NCBI GenBank assembly: GCA_945897075.1
Contig: CAMDEX010000023.1
Span: 1 to 37,921 of the forward strand
DNA from: Litorilinea aerophila
GTDB lineage: Bacteria > Chloroflexota > Anaerolineae > Caldilineales > Caldilineaceae
Length of the DNA stretch: 37,921 bases
Direction: 5' to 3'
The position numbers were made by a program, and so were the translations under genes. The notes beneath the pieces are model-generated. The model was given only the letters and a program-made list of their open reading frames with translations. It had not been told where the DNA came from and did no database searches. The stretch's first letter is position 1; every line of letters starts with the position of its first letter. This document shows positions 16,803-25,907 of this stretch, piece by piece.

Positions 16803-17939
16803 ATGACTGCAAACACATCTCGTCGCGTTCTCGTCACCGGCGGGGCCGGCTTCATCGGCTCCCACATCGTAGACGCCCTGTTGGAGCGGGGCTACGACGT
16901 GACGGTCTACGACAACCTGGACGCCCAGGTTCACGGCGCAGAACGCAAACGACCCGACTATCTGAACCCCGCCGCGGCGCTGATTGTGGGCGATGTGTGC
17001 GACCGGGAAGCGCTGAAAAACGCACTGGCCGGTATCGAAATCGTCTACCACCAGGCCGCGGCTGTGGGCGTCGGCCAGTCCATGTACGACATTTTGCGCT
17101 ACACCCGCATCAACACAATGGGCGCTGCCACCCTGCTGGATATCATCGCCAACGAAAAGCACAGCGTGCGTAAGATGATCGTCGCCTCGTCTATGTCCAT
17201 CTATGGCGAAGGGGAATATCGATGCACGACCCACGGCGTCGTCTACCCCAAACTGCGGACAGTCGAACAATTTGAAGCCCACGATTGGGAGGTACGCTGC
17301 CCCGTCTGCGGCGAAGCTGTTGAGCGGGAAGGCACATCCGAGGAGAAGCCCCTCTTCCCCACCTCCGTCTACGCCATCAACAAACGCGATCACGAAGAGA
17401 TGTTCCTCAGCGTGGGCCGAGCCTACGGCATCCCGACGGTTGCCCTGCGCTATTTCAACGTCTATGGCCCACGCCAGGCCCTCTCCAACCCCTACACCGG
17501 CGTAGCGGCCATCTTTTCCAGCCGCCTGCTCAACGGCAACGCGCCGTTGATCTACGAGGACGGTTTACAGACCCGGGATTTCACCCACGTTTCCGATATT
17601 GTGCAGGCCAATATGCTTGCCCTGGAAAAGGAGGAGGCCAACTACGAAGTCTTCAATGTAGGCACAGGCCGCCCCTTTTCCATTCGCGACATGGCCGACG
17701 CCCTGGCCGAACACCTGGGCGTGGACGTGCAGCCGGAGATCGCCAACAAATTCCGCGAGGGCGACATCCGCCACTGCTACGCCGACATCAGCAAAGCCCG
17801 CCGGCTGTTGGGCTACGAGCCGAAAATGCGCTTTGAAGATGGCGTGCCGGAATTGGTCAATTGGGTGCGCCACCAAAAGGCCGTGGACAATGTGGCCCAA
17901 GCCGCCAGCGAATTGGAACGGCGCGGTCTGACGCGATAA
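16803..17939 (+). CDS. NAD-dependent sugar epimerase, dTDP-L-rhamnose 4-epimerase-like
   Basis: This is an extended short-chain dehydrogenase/reductase. The cofactor motif TGGAGFIG is near residues 12-19, and the catalytic Y-x3-K is Tyr190/Lys194 (YAINK) after the SSMSIYG serine segment. An insert between them carries C-x2-H (Cys141, His144) and C-x2-C (Cys166, Cys169), a possible zinc knuckle. This insert, with GxVYPxLRTVEQ around it, is typical of proteins annotated as dTDP-L-rhamnose 4-epimerase, which make dTDP-6-deoxy-L-talose; UDP-sugar epimerases lack it. The length (378) fits. It is the only nucleotide-sugar enzyme of the locus, so dTDP-rhamnose must come from elsewhere. Substrate assignment is by family resemblance only. 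AGGA at 16795-16798 precedes ATG 16803. Confidence 0.8.
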   Translation: MTANTSRRVLVTGGAGFIGSHIVDALLERGYDVTVYDNLDAQVHGAERKRPDYLNPAAALIVGDVCDREALKNALAGIEIVYHQAAAVGVGQSMYDILRYTRINTMGAATLLDIIANEKHSVRKMIVASSMSIYGEGEYRCTTHGVVYPKLRTVEQFEAHDWEVRCPVCGEAVEREGTSEEKPLFPTSVYAINKRDHEEMFLSVGRAYGIPTVALRYFNVYGPRQALSNPYTGVAAIFSSRLLNGNAPLIYEDGLQTRDFTHVSDIVQANMLALEKEEANYEVFNVGTGRPFSIRDMADALAEHLGVDVQPEIANKFREGDIRHCYADISKARRLLGYEPKMRFEDGVPELVNWVRHQKAVDNVAQAASELERRGLTR

Positions 17940-17962
17940 CGAACGGTTGGAATAGACTTCTC

Positions 17963-18952
17963 ATGCGTATCAGCGTCGTGGTCATCAACTACAATGGAGA
18001 GCGCCATCTGGCGCAGCTTATCGACGCGCTGCAGGCCCAAACCTTGCGCGATTTCGAGTTTATTTTCATTGACAACGCGTCTGTAGATGGCTCGGTTGCG
18101 TTGGTAGAAAGGCTGTGCGCGCAAGGGGAGACCACCTTTACCCTCATCGCCAACCCGAAGAACGTGGGCTTTGCGCCCGCCTGCAACCAGGGCTTCCGTC
18201 TGGCGCAAGGAAGCTGGGTAGCGCTGCTCAACAACGACGCCTTCCCGGAGCCAGACTGGCTGGAGCATTTGTGGGCAGCGACGCAGGGCGGCTCCCGTCT
18301 GGGTATGATCGCTGCCAAGATGCTCTTCGCCCACGCCCCGGATCGCATCAACTCGGCAGGCATCGCGATTGACCGGGTTGGCATTGCCTGGGATTGGCGC
18401 GGAGGCGAAAAGGATACCCCCAACGAGCAGGCACCCATCGAGATTTTCGGCCCCTGCGGCGGCGCTGCCCTCTATTCCGCAGAGATGCTGGACGAGATCG
18501 GTCTCTTTGACGAAGATTTCTTTCTCTATCTGGAAGATGTAGACTTGGCCTGGCGCGCCCAACTGGCCGGTTGGCGCTGTGTGCTGGAGCCGAAAGCACG
18601 GGTCTACCACGTCCATTCCGCCACATTTGGCAATGCGTCGCCCTTCAAGAGCTACCTCTTGGGGCGTAACAAAGTCTGGCTGATCATAAAAAACTATCCC
18701 AGCCCGTGGCTGCTCGTCTATCTGCCTGTCATCCTCGGCTACGATCTGATGTCTGTGATTGTGGGCACGATCCGCAGCCGCAACTTCTCTGCGCTGCAAG
18801 GGCGGCTGGCCGCGCTGCGCCAACTGCCCCATTTTCTGCGCAAGCGGCGACAGATTCAGGCCCAGCCCCGTAGCGGCGACAACTGGCAAACGCTGATGGC
18901 TCCGTTGGCGTTGCCCAGTGCCGTGCTAAAGCGCTACGCCCACCTGCGATGA
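17963..18952 (+). CDS. Glycosyltransferase family 2
   Basis: This is an inverting GT-A enzyme of 329 residues. It starts with ISVVVINYNGERHL, has LLNNDA with the metal-binding Asp near 92, GPCGGAALYSAEML, and the YLEDVDLAWR helix near 190. These are features of the rhamnosyltransferase-like GT2 subgroup. ATG 17963 is chosen because the conserved first strand begins there; an upstream extension would run into the epimerase gene. No clear Shine-Dalgarno is present. The stop overlaps the next start as ATGA, so it is coupled to the membrane protein that follows. Donor sugar is not readable from sequence. Confidence 0.88.
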   Translation: MRISVVVINYNGERHLAQLIDALQAQTLRDFEFIFIDNASVDGSVALVERLCAQGETTFTLIANPKNVGFAPACNQGFRLAQGSWVALLNNDAFPEPDWLEHLWAATQGGSRLGMIAAKMLFAHAPDRINSAGIAIDRVGIAWDWRGGEKDTPNEQAPIEIFGPCGGAALYSAEMLDEIGLFDEDFFLYLEDVDLAWRAQLAGWRCVLEPKARVYHVHSATFGNASPFKSYLLGRNKVWLIIKNYPSPWLLVYLPVILGYDLMSVIVGTIRSRNFSALQGRLAALRQLPHFLRKRRQIQAQPRSGDNWQTLMAPLALPSAVLKRYAHLR

Positions 18953-20961
18953 GTATCAATTCTGCGTTCGCCTTCGGTCTGGACTTGGCGCGTATTCTCG
19001 CGGCCACCGCTTTTCTCTACATTCTGCCCGGCCTCGGTTTCACCGTCTGGCTAAGTCGTTCCTACCCTTTGCGCTGGAGCGAACACCTGGCCCTGGCACC
19101 AAGTATCAGTATTGCCCTCTATACCATCATCTTCCTCTGGGCCTACACACTTGGAATCGCCCCTGGCCCTGTCTTGGTCTGGATATTGCCCTTGCTAGGG
19201 GTCGCTTTGGCCCTTTGGCAGAACAGAGAGTGGTTGTCTGGATTTTCCAACGCGCTGGGCAATATAAAAAAAGGAGTGCATCGGGAAAATATGCCCGATC
19301 TGATCCTGCTCTTTCTGATCGGACTGCTCTTTGCCAGCCGCTTCTCGCCCATTCGCCTGCTCACCGAACCCTTCTGGGGCGATTCCGTCCACCACACCTT
19401 CATCACCCAACTGATTGTAGACAACGGCGGCCTCTTTCAGTCCTGGGATCCCTACTCGTCTATCCGCAGCCTGACCTATCACTTCGGCTTTCATGTGGTC
19501 GCGGCCCAGTGGGTCTGGTTGACCGGCGCGCCTGCGCCCGAGGCGGTTCTGATCTTCGGGCAGATCTGCAACGGGCTGGCTGTGCTGGCGCTCTACCCCC
19601 TGGCGCTGCGTCTGAGCGACGGCCCTTCGACCCTTCGACAGGCTCAGGACACCACAAGCTCAGGACACCGCAACCGCTGGGCAGCCATCGGAACCGTCGT
19701 CGTCGCCGGCTTTCTGCTGACAATGCCCGCCTATTATGTCAACTGGGGACGCTACACCCAACTCATCGGTCAGGTGATTTTGCCAGTTCTCATCTGGCTT
19801 TTCGTGGTGGTATGGGACAAAAGTAGCCGCCCCAACCGGGCCTTCTGGGTTGTTGCCGTTTTGCTGGCTGCCGGGTTGGCATTGACCCACTACCGGGTGG
19901 CTTTTTTGGCTGTGACGGCCGGCCTGGGTTGGGGGGTATGGGGGATATGGAAGTTGCGCCGCCAGCCGGGAGAGATCGGTTATCGGCTGCTCTGGTTGGC
20001 AGCGGCAGGTGTCGTCTCTGGTGGACTGATTCTGCCCTGGGTGGTCATCATCCGTGGCGGCGCGATGCAGGACCTCTTTGCGCGGGTAGCTCAGCGCCCG
20101 GCCAGCAACCCGGCACTCGTCCTCGATATGGCGCTCTGGTTGAAAGACGTACCCCGCTTCTATCCAATTTTTTTCTGGGTGGGGGCAATCCTACTCCTCC
20201 TGCTTGCCCTGTGGAAAAAGCGTTCTCTGGCTCTGCCCCTCCTCTTGTGGGCTTGCTTTACCTTTTTCGTCGCCAATCCATTTCTTCTCCGTCTGCCCGG
20301 CACAGGCTGGGTAAGCAACTTTCTGGTCATTATCGCCATTTATATACCCCTGGCCCTGCTCTGGGGCTGGGCGGGTGGATCGGTCGCTGCCTGGCTTTGG
20401 GAACAACGCTTTGGCCCCTGGCTGGTGGGGATTCTTCTGGTTGGGATACTAAGTTGGGGCACGCTTCAACAGGTACGGGTCGTCGATTTTTTTCACCGTA
20501 TGGTCTGGCCCTCCGATCGGATTGCTTTCCAGTGGATCGAAGAAAACACGCCTGCTGACAGCCGCTTTCTGATCAACGGTTTTTCTATTTATACCGGTGT
20601 ACTGGTGGTTGGTTCCGACGCCGGCTGGTGGCTGCCATTCTTTACCCAACGGGCCGCTACCATTCCCCCGGCTTCTTACTTTACCGAACACAACGCCGAG
20701 GGCGGGACGATAGCAGATGTGGACAAGGTTGAAGAAGATGTGCGGGCCAGCAACGGTGACCCTGCACTGCTCCAATCCGTCCTCTGCCGAGACGAAATCA
20801 CCCACGTCTACCTGGGCCAACGACGGGGCGAAGTGGGATTTGGTGCAACCCAGCTTGTGCCGGAGGAGTGGCTGACGCGCAACCCGGTCTTTACGCTGCT
20901 CTTTCAAGAGGAAAAAGCCCAGGTCTGGTCCTTCGACCGCGGCGTCTGTGCCGGAGGATAA
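18949..20961 (+). CDS. Polytopic membrane protein, GT-C-type glycosyltransferase (DUF6541-like)
   Basis: This is a 670-residue protein with many hydrophobic helices, starting with an N-terminal segment of the ILAATAFLYILPGLGFTVWL type. The first long external loop carries FWGDSVHHTFITQLI and a Tyr/His-rich stretch (SLTYHFGFH), where GT-C enzymes keep their catalytic Asp. GT-C proteins use polyprenyl-phosphate sugars on the outer face of the membrane. The last 130 residues are soluble. The closest type I can name is the DUF6541 group; the activity is inferred. ATG 18949 overlaps the previous stop. A repeat-derived stretch of about 16 residues (19623-19669) interrupts the sequence near residue 230. 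Confidence 0.65.
   Translation: MSINSAFAFGLDLARILAATAFLYILPGLGFTVWLSRSYPLRWSEHLALAPSISIALYTIIFLWAYTLGIAPGPVLVWILPLLGVALALWQNREWLSGFSNALGNIKKGVHRENMPDLILLFLIGLLFASRFSPIRLLTEPFWGDSVHHTFITQLIVDNGGLFQSWDPYSSIRSLTYHFGFHVVAAQWVWLTGAPAPEAVLIFGQICNGLAVLALYPLALRLSDGPSTLRQAQDTTSSGHRNRWAAIGTVVVAGFLLTMPAYYVNWGRYTQLIGQVILPVLIWLFVVVWDKSSRPNRAFWVVAVLLAAGLALTHYRVAFLAVTAGLGWGVWGIWKLRRQPGEIGYRLLWLAAAGVVSGGLILPWVVIIRGGAMQDLFARVAQRPASNPALVLDMALWLKDVPRFYPIFFWVGAILLLLLALWKKRSLALPLLLWACFTFFVANPFLLRLPGTGWVSNFLVIIAIYIPLALLWGWAGGSVAAWLWEQRFGPWLVGILLVGILSWGTLQQVRVVDFFHRMVWPSDRIAFQWIEENTPADSRFLINGFSIYTGVLVVGSDAGWWLPFFTQRAATIPPASYFTEHNAEGGTIADVDKVEEDVRASNGDPALLQSVLCRDEITHVYLGQRRGEVGFGATQLVPEEWLTRNPVFTLLFQEEKAQVWSFDRGVCAGG
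19623..19669. repeat. Dispersed palindromic repeat inserted in frame
   Basis: CCCTTCGA occurs twice in a row, then AGGCTCAGGACACC (19640-19653) and AAGCTCAGGACACC (19656-19669). The core CCCTTCGACAGGCTCAGGAC is a repeat type seen in very many copies in some bacterial genomes. Here it adds about 16 residues (PSTLRQAQDTTSSG region) without breaking the frame. Confidence 0.75.
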
Positions 20962-20964
20962 CCC

Positions 20965-22296
20965 GTGTCCAAAAGCCTGCTGCTGATTGCCGCACTCTAT
21001 TTTGGTTTAACCCTTTCCTATCTTTTCGCGGTGCCTGTAGGCGAAGCGCCCGACGAACCGGCCCACTTTCTCTACGCCCAACAGATGGCCGACACCGGCG
21101 CGCCGCCTGCGAAACCTCCGCCGCAACGAGACTCCTTCTGGAAAAACGGCTTTGTCACCTCCAACTACGAATGGCATCAGCCCCCCCTCTACTACGCTTT
21201 GAGCGCCGTTGTTCTGCGCGTGGGACGGCTGCTCGCCCTCAGCCCCCGCTACGCGGCATTTCCCGCCATCAACCCGGATTTTCCCGGCTTACAGCGACCG
21301 CTTTTTGTCCCCGTGCCGCTTGTCTTCAGCGAAGTACATCTGGCGCGGCTGCTTTCCACCCTTCTCGGCCTGGGCAGCGTCTACGCCACCTTTGCGCTGG
21401 CCCGCCGCTTCTTGCCTGGCGAACGCTGGCTGCCCGAATTGGCCGCGGGGTTTGTCGCCTTCATCCCCCAGTTCACCTTTCTGCACGCCTACGTGACCAA
21501 CGATACCTTGGCGATTTTCGGCAGCGCTTGGGGGCTGCTGGCGTTGGTCGCCGTCGCCCGCGCCGATCCGTCCCAGCAGCGGCGGGGCTGGCTGCTGGCC
21601 GGTTGCGCCGTCGCCCTAGCGCTGGCAGCCAAGATGACCACCTGGTTTTTGATTCCGCTGGGGCTGCTCTTGGCCGCTCTCCACCTGCTGACCCGACGCC
21701 GCAACCTGACCGACAGCCTTGTCGATCTGCTCATCTTCGGCGCAGCCTCCCTCTGCGGTCTGCTCCTCAGCCGTCTGCTCTGGCCCGATCTGATCCAGCG
21801 CCTGCTCAGTTCGCCCCAATCCAGAGGCATCAACCCGGATTTTGTAACGCTGCAACACATCCGTACCATTTTCCCGATGGCCCACACCTCCTTCTGGGGG
21901 ATGTTTGGCTGGGTGAATATGCCGCTTGCGCCCCAACTGCTCTCGCTGCTGGATGGGGTTCTGTTGATCGGGTTGGTTGGGGCGATTTTTTGGCTGTTGC
22001 GGCGCGGGCGCGGGCTGTTGCCGGGACAGCGGACAGCCATTGCCCTGCTGATCAGCGCCAGCGGCGCGGTACTCGTCGCCTTCTGGTATTTCAATTTGAC
22101 GATTGTGCAGCCGCAGGGACGGCTTCTCTTCCCCGCCTTGCCCGCCATCGGTTTGGGTGTGGCGCTGGGATGGTTGCATTGGGCCGGGCGTTACCAGGGC
22201 GCAGCGACATTCTTGATCCTCGCTCTGCTGTTCGCCGTCAATGTAACGAGCCTGATCACTGTGATTTTTCCCGCTTTTGGGCTTCTGGCCGGTTGA
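20965..22296 (+). CDS. Polytopic membrane protein, GT-C fold (DUF2142-like)
   Basis: This 443-residue protein has about ten hydrophobic segments. After the first helix comes VGEAPDEPAHFLYAQQM, the P-D-E-x-x-H signature of DUF2142/GT-C membrane proteins, in which the acidic pair is the likely catalytic site on the external face. Later helices include FVAFIPQFTFLHAYVTNDTLA. The start is GTG at 20965, chosen because GGAGG (20953-20957) lies 7 bases upstream and the hydrophobic N-terminus starts at once. It sits 3 bases after the preceding membrane-protein gene, so the two are probably made together. A polyprenyl-phosphate sugar donor is expected for the fold; the acceptor is unknown. Confidence 0.7.
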   Translation: MSKSLLLIAALYFGLTLSYLFAVPVGEAPDEPAHFLYAQQMADTGAPPAKPPPQRDSFWKNGFVTSNYEWHQPPLYYALSAVVLRVGRLLALSPRYAAFPAINPDFPGLQRPLFVPVPLVFSEVHLARLLSTLLGLGSVYATFALARRFLPGERWLPELAAGFVAFIPQFTFLHAYVTNDTLAIFGSAWGLLALVAVARADPSQQRRGWLLAGCAVALALAAKMTTWFLIPLGLLLAALHLLTRRRNLTDSLVDLLIFGAASLCGLLLSRLLWPDLIQRLLSSPQSRGINPDFVTLQHIRTIFPMAHTSFWGMFGWVNMPLAPQLLSLLDGVLLIGLVGAIFWLLRRGRGLLPGQRTAIALLISASGAVLVAFWYFNLTIVQPQGRLLFPALPAIGLGVALGWLHWAGRYQGAATFLILALLFAVNVTSLITVIFPAFGLLAG

Positions 22297-22302
22297 CACG
22301 CT

Positions 22303-24855
22303 GTGGATACTCTGCCCGCACTCCCCCCCAACCCGCCCCCGGGCCACGACACCAGTAGCGGTTTCGACAGACTCAACCCAAGCAGCACCGGGCAACAGGA
22401 GATCGCCGCGCTGCGCCTGGCCGCCCGCCAACAGGACACACGTCTGGCCCAGCTTACCCATCTGGCCCTGGCCCTGGAAAAAGAGCTGCTGGCCGCGCAA
22501 CAGAGTCAAAAGAGTTGGGAAGCAAAATACCACGCAGAACTGGCCGAATGGGAGAGTCTGCGCCACAGCCCCGGCTTTGCCCTGCTGCGTTTATTGCAAC
22601 GGCTGCGCGCCCGCACAGTGCCGCCCGCTTCCCGTCGCGAACATCTGTTGGGGATGGCCGCAGGCTGGCTGCGCATCGCCAACGTGCGGGGCATCGGCGG
22701 TCTGCTTGTCCACCTGCGCGGCGAAGCGCGCTGGCGCTGGAAAGCCTTTGCCCGACGCATCCCAGGCCCAGGCCGCCGCTACCGCAACGCGAATGTCGAG
22801 ATTGCTCTAGCGCCGCCCCGCCCGCCTATCACGCCCCACCGGGAAGCGGTGGATATCGTCATCTGCGTCCACAATGCGCTGGAAGACGTACAGCGCTGCC
22901 TGGCTTCTGTCCTGCGCCATACCGCTCAGCCCTACGCCCTTCTTCTGGTGGACGACGGCAGCGATCCGCCCACGCGGGACTTTCTGGCCGACTTTGCCAG
23001 CCAACAGAGCCACACAACACGCCTGCGCCGCGACGAAGCCAGCGGTTATACCTTCGCCGCCAACCGGGGACTACGCCACAGCCGCGCGTCTTTCGTCGTG
23101 CTGCTCAACAGCGACACAATCGTCACCCCCGGCTGGCTGGACAGACTGATCGCCTGCGCCGAATCAGACTCCAACATTGGGATTGTTGGCCCACTCTCCA
23201 ACACCGCCTCCTACCAGTCGATCCCGGCTCTCAGCGCGGGGGGCGACTGGGCCGAAAACCCCCTGCCCGCTGGCTACGACGTTGACCGTTGGGCCGAGGA
23301 AATTGCCGCACGGTCTCCCCGTCTCTATCCGGCTATGCCCCTGCTCAACGGCTTCTGCCTGCTCATTCGCCGCGCCGTCATTGAAGCTATCGGCTACTTC
23401 GACGAGGATGCCTTCGGCGCGGGCTACGGCGAGGAGAACGACTACTGCCTGCGCGCCCGTGCCGCGGGCTGGGGGCTGGCCCTGGCCGATGATGCCTACG
23501 TCTTCCACGCCCAATCGCGCAGCTATTCCCACAGCCGCCGACTGGAGTTGAGTGAACGGGCCGCCCGCATTTTGACCGAACGTTACGGGCGTACACCCAT
23601 CGCAGCGGCCGAGGAGACGATGCGCAACGGGCCGCTGCTTCTGGGCATCCGGGCGCGGGCGGGGGTGCTGGCCGAACGCTCCGCGCTGATGGAAGAAGGG
23701 CGGCGACGCTTTGCGGGTAAACGGCTGCTCTTTCTGTTGCCGGTGGACGCGCCCGGCGGCGGGGCCAACGTCGTCCTGGCCGAGGCAGCGGCAATGCAAG
23801 CGATGGGTGTGGAGGTCCATCTCTTCAATTTGGCGAAAAATCGTCAACTCTTCGCGGCGGCCTACCCCAACAACCGGCTGCCTGTCCATTTTGGCAGCCC
23901 GCAGGATGCGTCGACGTTGGGGCAATCCTTTGCTGCTGTCATTGCCACCTGGCACGAGACCGTCGCTTGGCTGCCCGCGGCTGGCCGCGCGTTGGGCTAC
24001 TACGTCCAGGATTTTGAAGCCAGCTTTTTCGCAAACGACAGCGACGAATACCGCCGGGCCGCGGCCAGCTACAGCGTCCGGCCCGGTCTGCGCTGCTTCA
24101 CCAAAACCGACTGGAACCGGCAGGAGGTTCTCACCCAGACCGGCGTCGAATGCGCGGTCATCGGCCCCTCGGTGGACATTGACCGCTTTCACCCACTACC
24201 GAAAACTGTAACCACGAAGACACAAAGACACAAAGAAGAAAAAGAAGAAAATCCGCGTCAATCCGCCCAATCCGCTACATCCGCGTTCTATTCTTCTTCC
24301 GCTCCCGTGCGTATAACCGCGATGATTCGGCCCAGTTCGCCCCGGCGCAGCCCGCGCCTGACGATGGAGTTGTTACGCCGTCTCTCCCACCACTACGGCG
24401 AACGGGTCGCCATCACCCTTTTTGGCGTCTCCCCGGCAGACCCCGGCTTTGCCGAGTTGCCCCAGGATTTTGACTGGGAGCTGGCCGGGATGCTGGAAAG
24501 CGGGCGGGTGGCCGCGCTGCTGGGCCGCACAGACGTTTTTGTGGACTTTTCTACCTGGCAGGCGATGGGGCTGACTGCGCTGGAGGCGATGGCCGCGGGC
24601 GCGGCAGTGATCGTCCCGCAGAGCGGCGGCGCGGCCAGCTTTGCCCGTCACGGCGAGAACGCACTGGTGGTGGACACTACTTCCGCCGAAGCCTGCTGGC
24701 GCGCCCTGCGCAGTACGGTGGAGGACGAAGAAGTGCGCGCCCGGCTGCGCGCCAACGCCATCCGCGACGCCTGCGCCTTCTTCCCGGAGCGGGCCGCGCT
24801 GAATATCCTGACTCTCCTCTTCGCTCCACCCCCAGAGAGCGGGGAGGCGTTGTGA
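22303..24855 (+). CDS. Bifunctional glycosyltransferase: coiled coil, GT2, WsaF-like GT4
   Basis: Three parts are visible in 850 residues. Residues about 25-85 are a probable coiled coil (LAARQQDTRLAQLTHLALAL). Residues 182-400 are a GT2 domain with VDIVICVHNA, LLNSDT (Asp near 271) and YGEENDYCLRARAAGW near 377. Residues 474-850 resemble WsaF, a rhamnosyltransferase of the Geobacillus S-layer glycan: RLLFLLPVDAPGGGANVVLA, the hallmark YYVQDFEASFF near 567, then MIRPSSPRRSPRL and GLTALEAMAAGAAVIVP. Rhamnose transfer is likely for the second domain by family. The start is GTG 22303 with no strong ribosome site. Residues about 635-668 are repeat-derived filler between the two halves of the WsaF-like domain. 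Confidence 0.85.
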   Translation: MDTLPALPPNPPPGHDTSSGFDRLNPSSTGQQEIAALRLAARQQDTRLAQLTHLALALEKELLAAQQSQKSWEAKYHAELAEWESLRHSPGFALLRLLQRLRARTVPPASRREHLLGMAAGWLRIANVRGIGGLLVHLRGEARWRWKAFARRIPGPGRRYRNANVEIALAPPRPPITPHREAVDIVICVHNALEDVQRCLASVLRHTAQPYALLLVDDGSDPPTRDFLADFASQQSHTTRLRRDEASGYTFAANRGLRHSRASFVVLLNSDTIVTPGWLDRLIACAESDSNIGIVGPLSNTASYQSIPALSAGGDWAENPLPAGYDVDRWAEEIAARSPRLYPAMPLLNGFCLLIRRAVIEAIGYFDEDAFGAGYGEENDYCLRARAAGWGLALADDAYVFHAQSRSYSHSRRLELSERAARILTERYGRTPIAAAEETMRNGPLLLGIRARAGVLAERSALMEEGRRRFAGKRLLFLLPVDAPGGGANVVLAEAAAMQAMGVEVHLFNLAKNRQLFAAAYPNNRLPVHFGSPQDASTLGQSFAAVIATWHETVAWLPAAGRALGYYVQDFEASFFANDSDEYRRAAASYSVRPGLRCFTKTDWNRQEVLTQTGVECAVIGPSVDIDRFHPLPKTVTTKTQRHKEEKEENPRQSAQSATSAFYSSSAPVRITAMIRPSSPRRSPRLTMELLRRLSHHYGERVAITLFGVSPADPGFAELPQDFDWELAGMLESGRVAALLGRTDVFVDFSTWQAMGLTALEAMAAGAAVIVPQSGGAASFARHGENALVVDTTSAEACWRALRSTVEDEEVRARLRANAIRDACAFFPERAALNILTLLFAPPPESGEAL
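24205..24303. repeat. Dispersed repeats inserted in frame in the WsaF-like domain
   Basis: A 27-base stretch at 24209-24235 (TAACCACGAAGACACAAAGA at its start) matches 36695-36721 at 25 of 27 positions. Further on, ATCCGCGTTCTATTCT (24279-24294) matches ATCCGTGTTCTATTCT (25995-26010) at 15 of 16. The encoded Lys/Glu/Ser-rich stretch is unlike any glycosyltransferase sequence, but the frame is kept. Confidence 0.8.
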
Positions 24856-25901
24856 TCATTCCCCGCGTCCTCGCCCTCTACGAATACAGCGCGGTCGGTC
24901 TGCCCCACGGCAGCGCCTACATCCGACTGCTGCAACCCCTGACCCACCCATCCATCAGCGGGCGATTCTACGTCACGCCGTCGCCCGTCTACTACGGCCA
25001 GGCCGCGGAAATCGTCGTTGTGGACCGCTGCTGGCGGCCCGATTGCACAGCGCAGATGGCGGCGGCATTGGTGGCGGATCTCCGGCGCAACGCGGCCAAA
25101 CTCGTCTATCAGATTGACGACGACCTGTTGGCCCTGCCCGGCGACGATCCGGCGGCCCAGGCCAAACGGGAAATTGTGGCGACTTTCCTGGGCGAGGCAG
25201 ACGGCGTAATCGTCTCCACAGCGGCCCTGCGCGCCCGCTATGCCGCGCACACTGCCCGCATCGCCGTCGTCGCCAACGCGCTGGACGAACGTTTGCTGGT
25301 GCAGGCCGAAATTGCTCTCCCCGCTGTCACGCAGCGCGTCGTCCTGGGCTATATGGGCACGCACACCCACGACGCCGACCTGCTGCTGCTGCTGTCCGCC
25401 CTGACCGAGTTGGCCCACACCATCAATCTGCCCTTAGAATTGCAGATCGTCGGCGCAACGGCCAACCCGGCCACGCTTGCCAGAATCAGCCAACTGCCCT
25501 TTCCCGTGACCCACCTGACGCCGCCCGCCATCGAATACCCCCAATTCCTGCCCTGGTTCACCGGCAACGTCCGCTGGGATATCGCCCTGGCCCCGCTGGC
25601 TGACACGCCCTTCAACCGGGCCAAGTCGGACATCAAATTTCTGGACTACGCCGCGCTGGGCGCGCCGGGGGTCTACAGCGATCTGCCCGTCTACGCCGCG
25701 ACAGTGCGTCACGGGCAGACCGGTCTGCTGGCGGCCAACGACACGGCCAGTTGGGTGAAGGCCATCCGCTCCCTCATCGAACAACCCGACCTGCGCCGGG
25801 AACTGGCCGCCAACGCCCGGCGCTATCTATACAGCGAACGCATCCTGGCCGTGCGCGCCACCGCCTGGGCCGACGCGCTGGAAGCGATTTGGAGAGGGTA
25901 A
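24852..25901 (+). CDS. Glycosyltransferase-like protein with DDD motif
   Basis: This 349-residue protein has a GT-B-like layout. The early part carries HGSAYIRLLQPL and VYQIDDDLLALPG (Asp 89-91), a motif found in a GT4-related group of surface-glycan enzymes. The later part has VLGYMGTHTHDADLLLL at the start of the second domain, then FNRAKSDIKFLDYAALGAPGVYSD, which is the donor-binding helix. The start is GTG 24852, overlapping the previous stop as GTGA, with GGGGAGG a few bases upstream. It probably transfers a sugar, but no specific family member is recognised and the substrate is unknown. Confidence 0.75.
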   Translation: MIIPRVLALYEYSAVGLPHGSAYIRLLQPLTHPSISGRFYVTPSPVYYGQAAEIVVVDRCWRPDCTAQMAAALVADLRRNAAKLVYQIDDDLLALPGDDPAAQAKREIVATFLGEADGVIVSTAALRARYAAHTARIAVVANALDERLLVQAEIALPAVTQRVVLGYMGTHTHDADLLLLLSALTELAHTINLPLELQIVGATANPATLARISQLPFPVTHLTPPAIEYPQFLPWFTGNVRWDIALAPLADTPFNRAKSDIKFLDYAALGAPGVYSDLPVYAATVRHGQTGLLAANDTASWVKAIRSLIEQPDLRRELAANARRYLYSERILAVRATAWADALEAIWRG

Positions 25902-25907
25902 GGGAGA

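Noticed and set aside
20868-22358. Plus-strand open frame of 496 codons
   Set aside because: It is an Arg/Ala/Pro-rich shadow of the GT-C gene in another frame, without membrane segments or a ribosome site.
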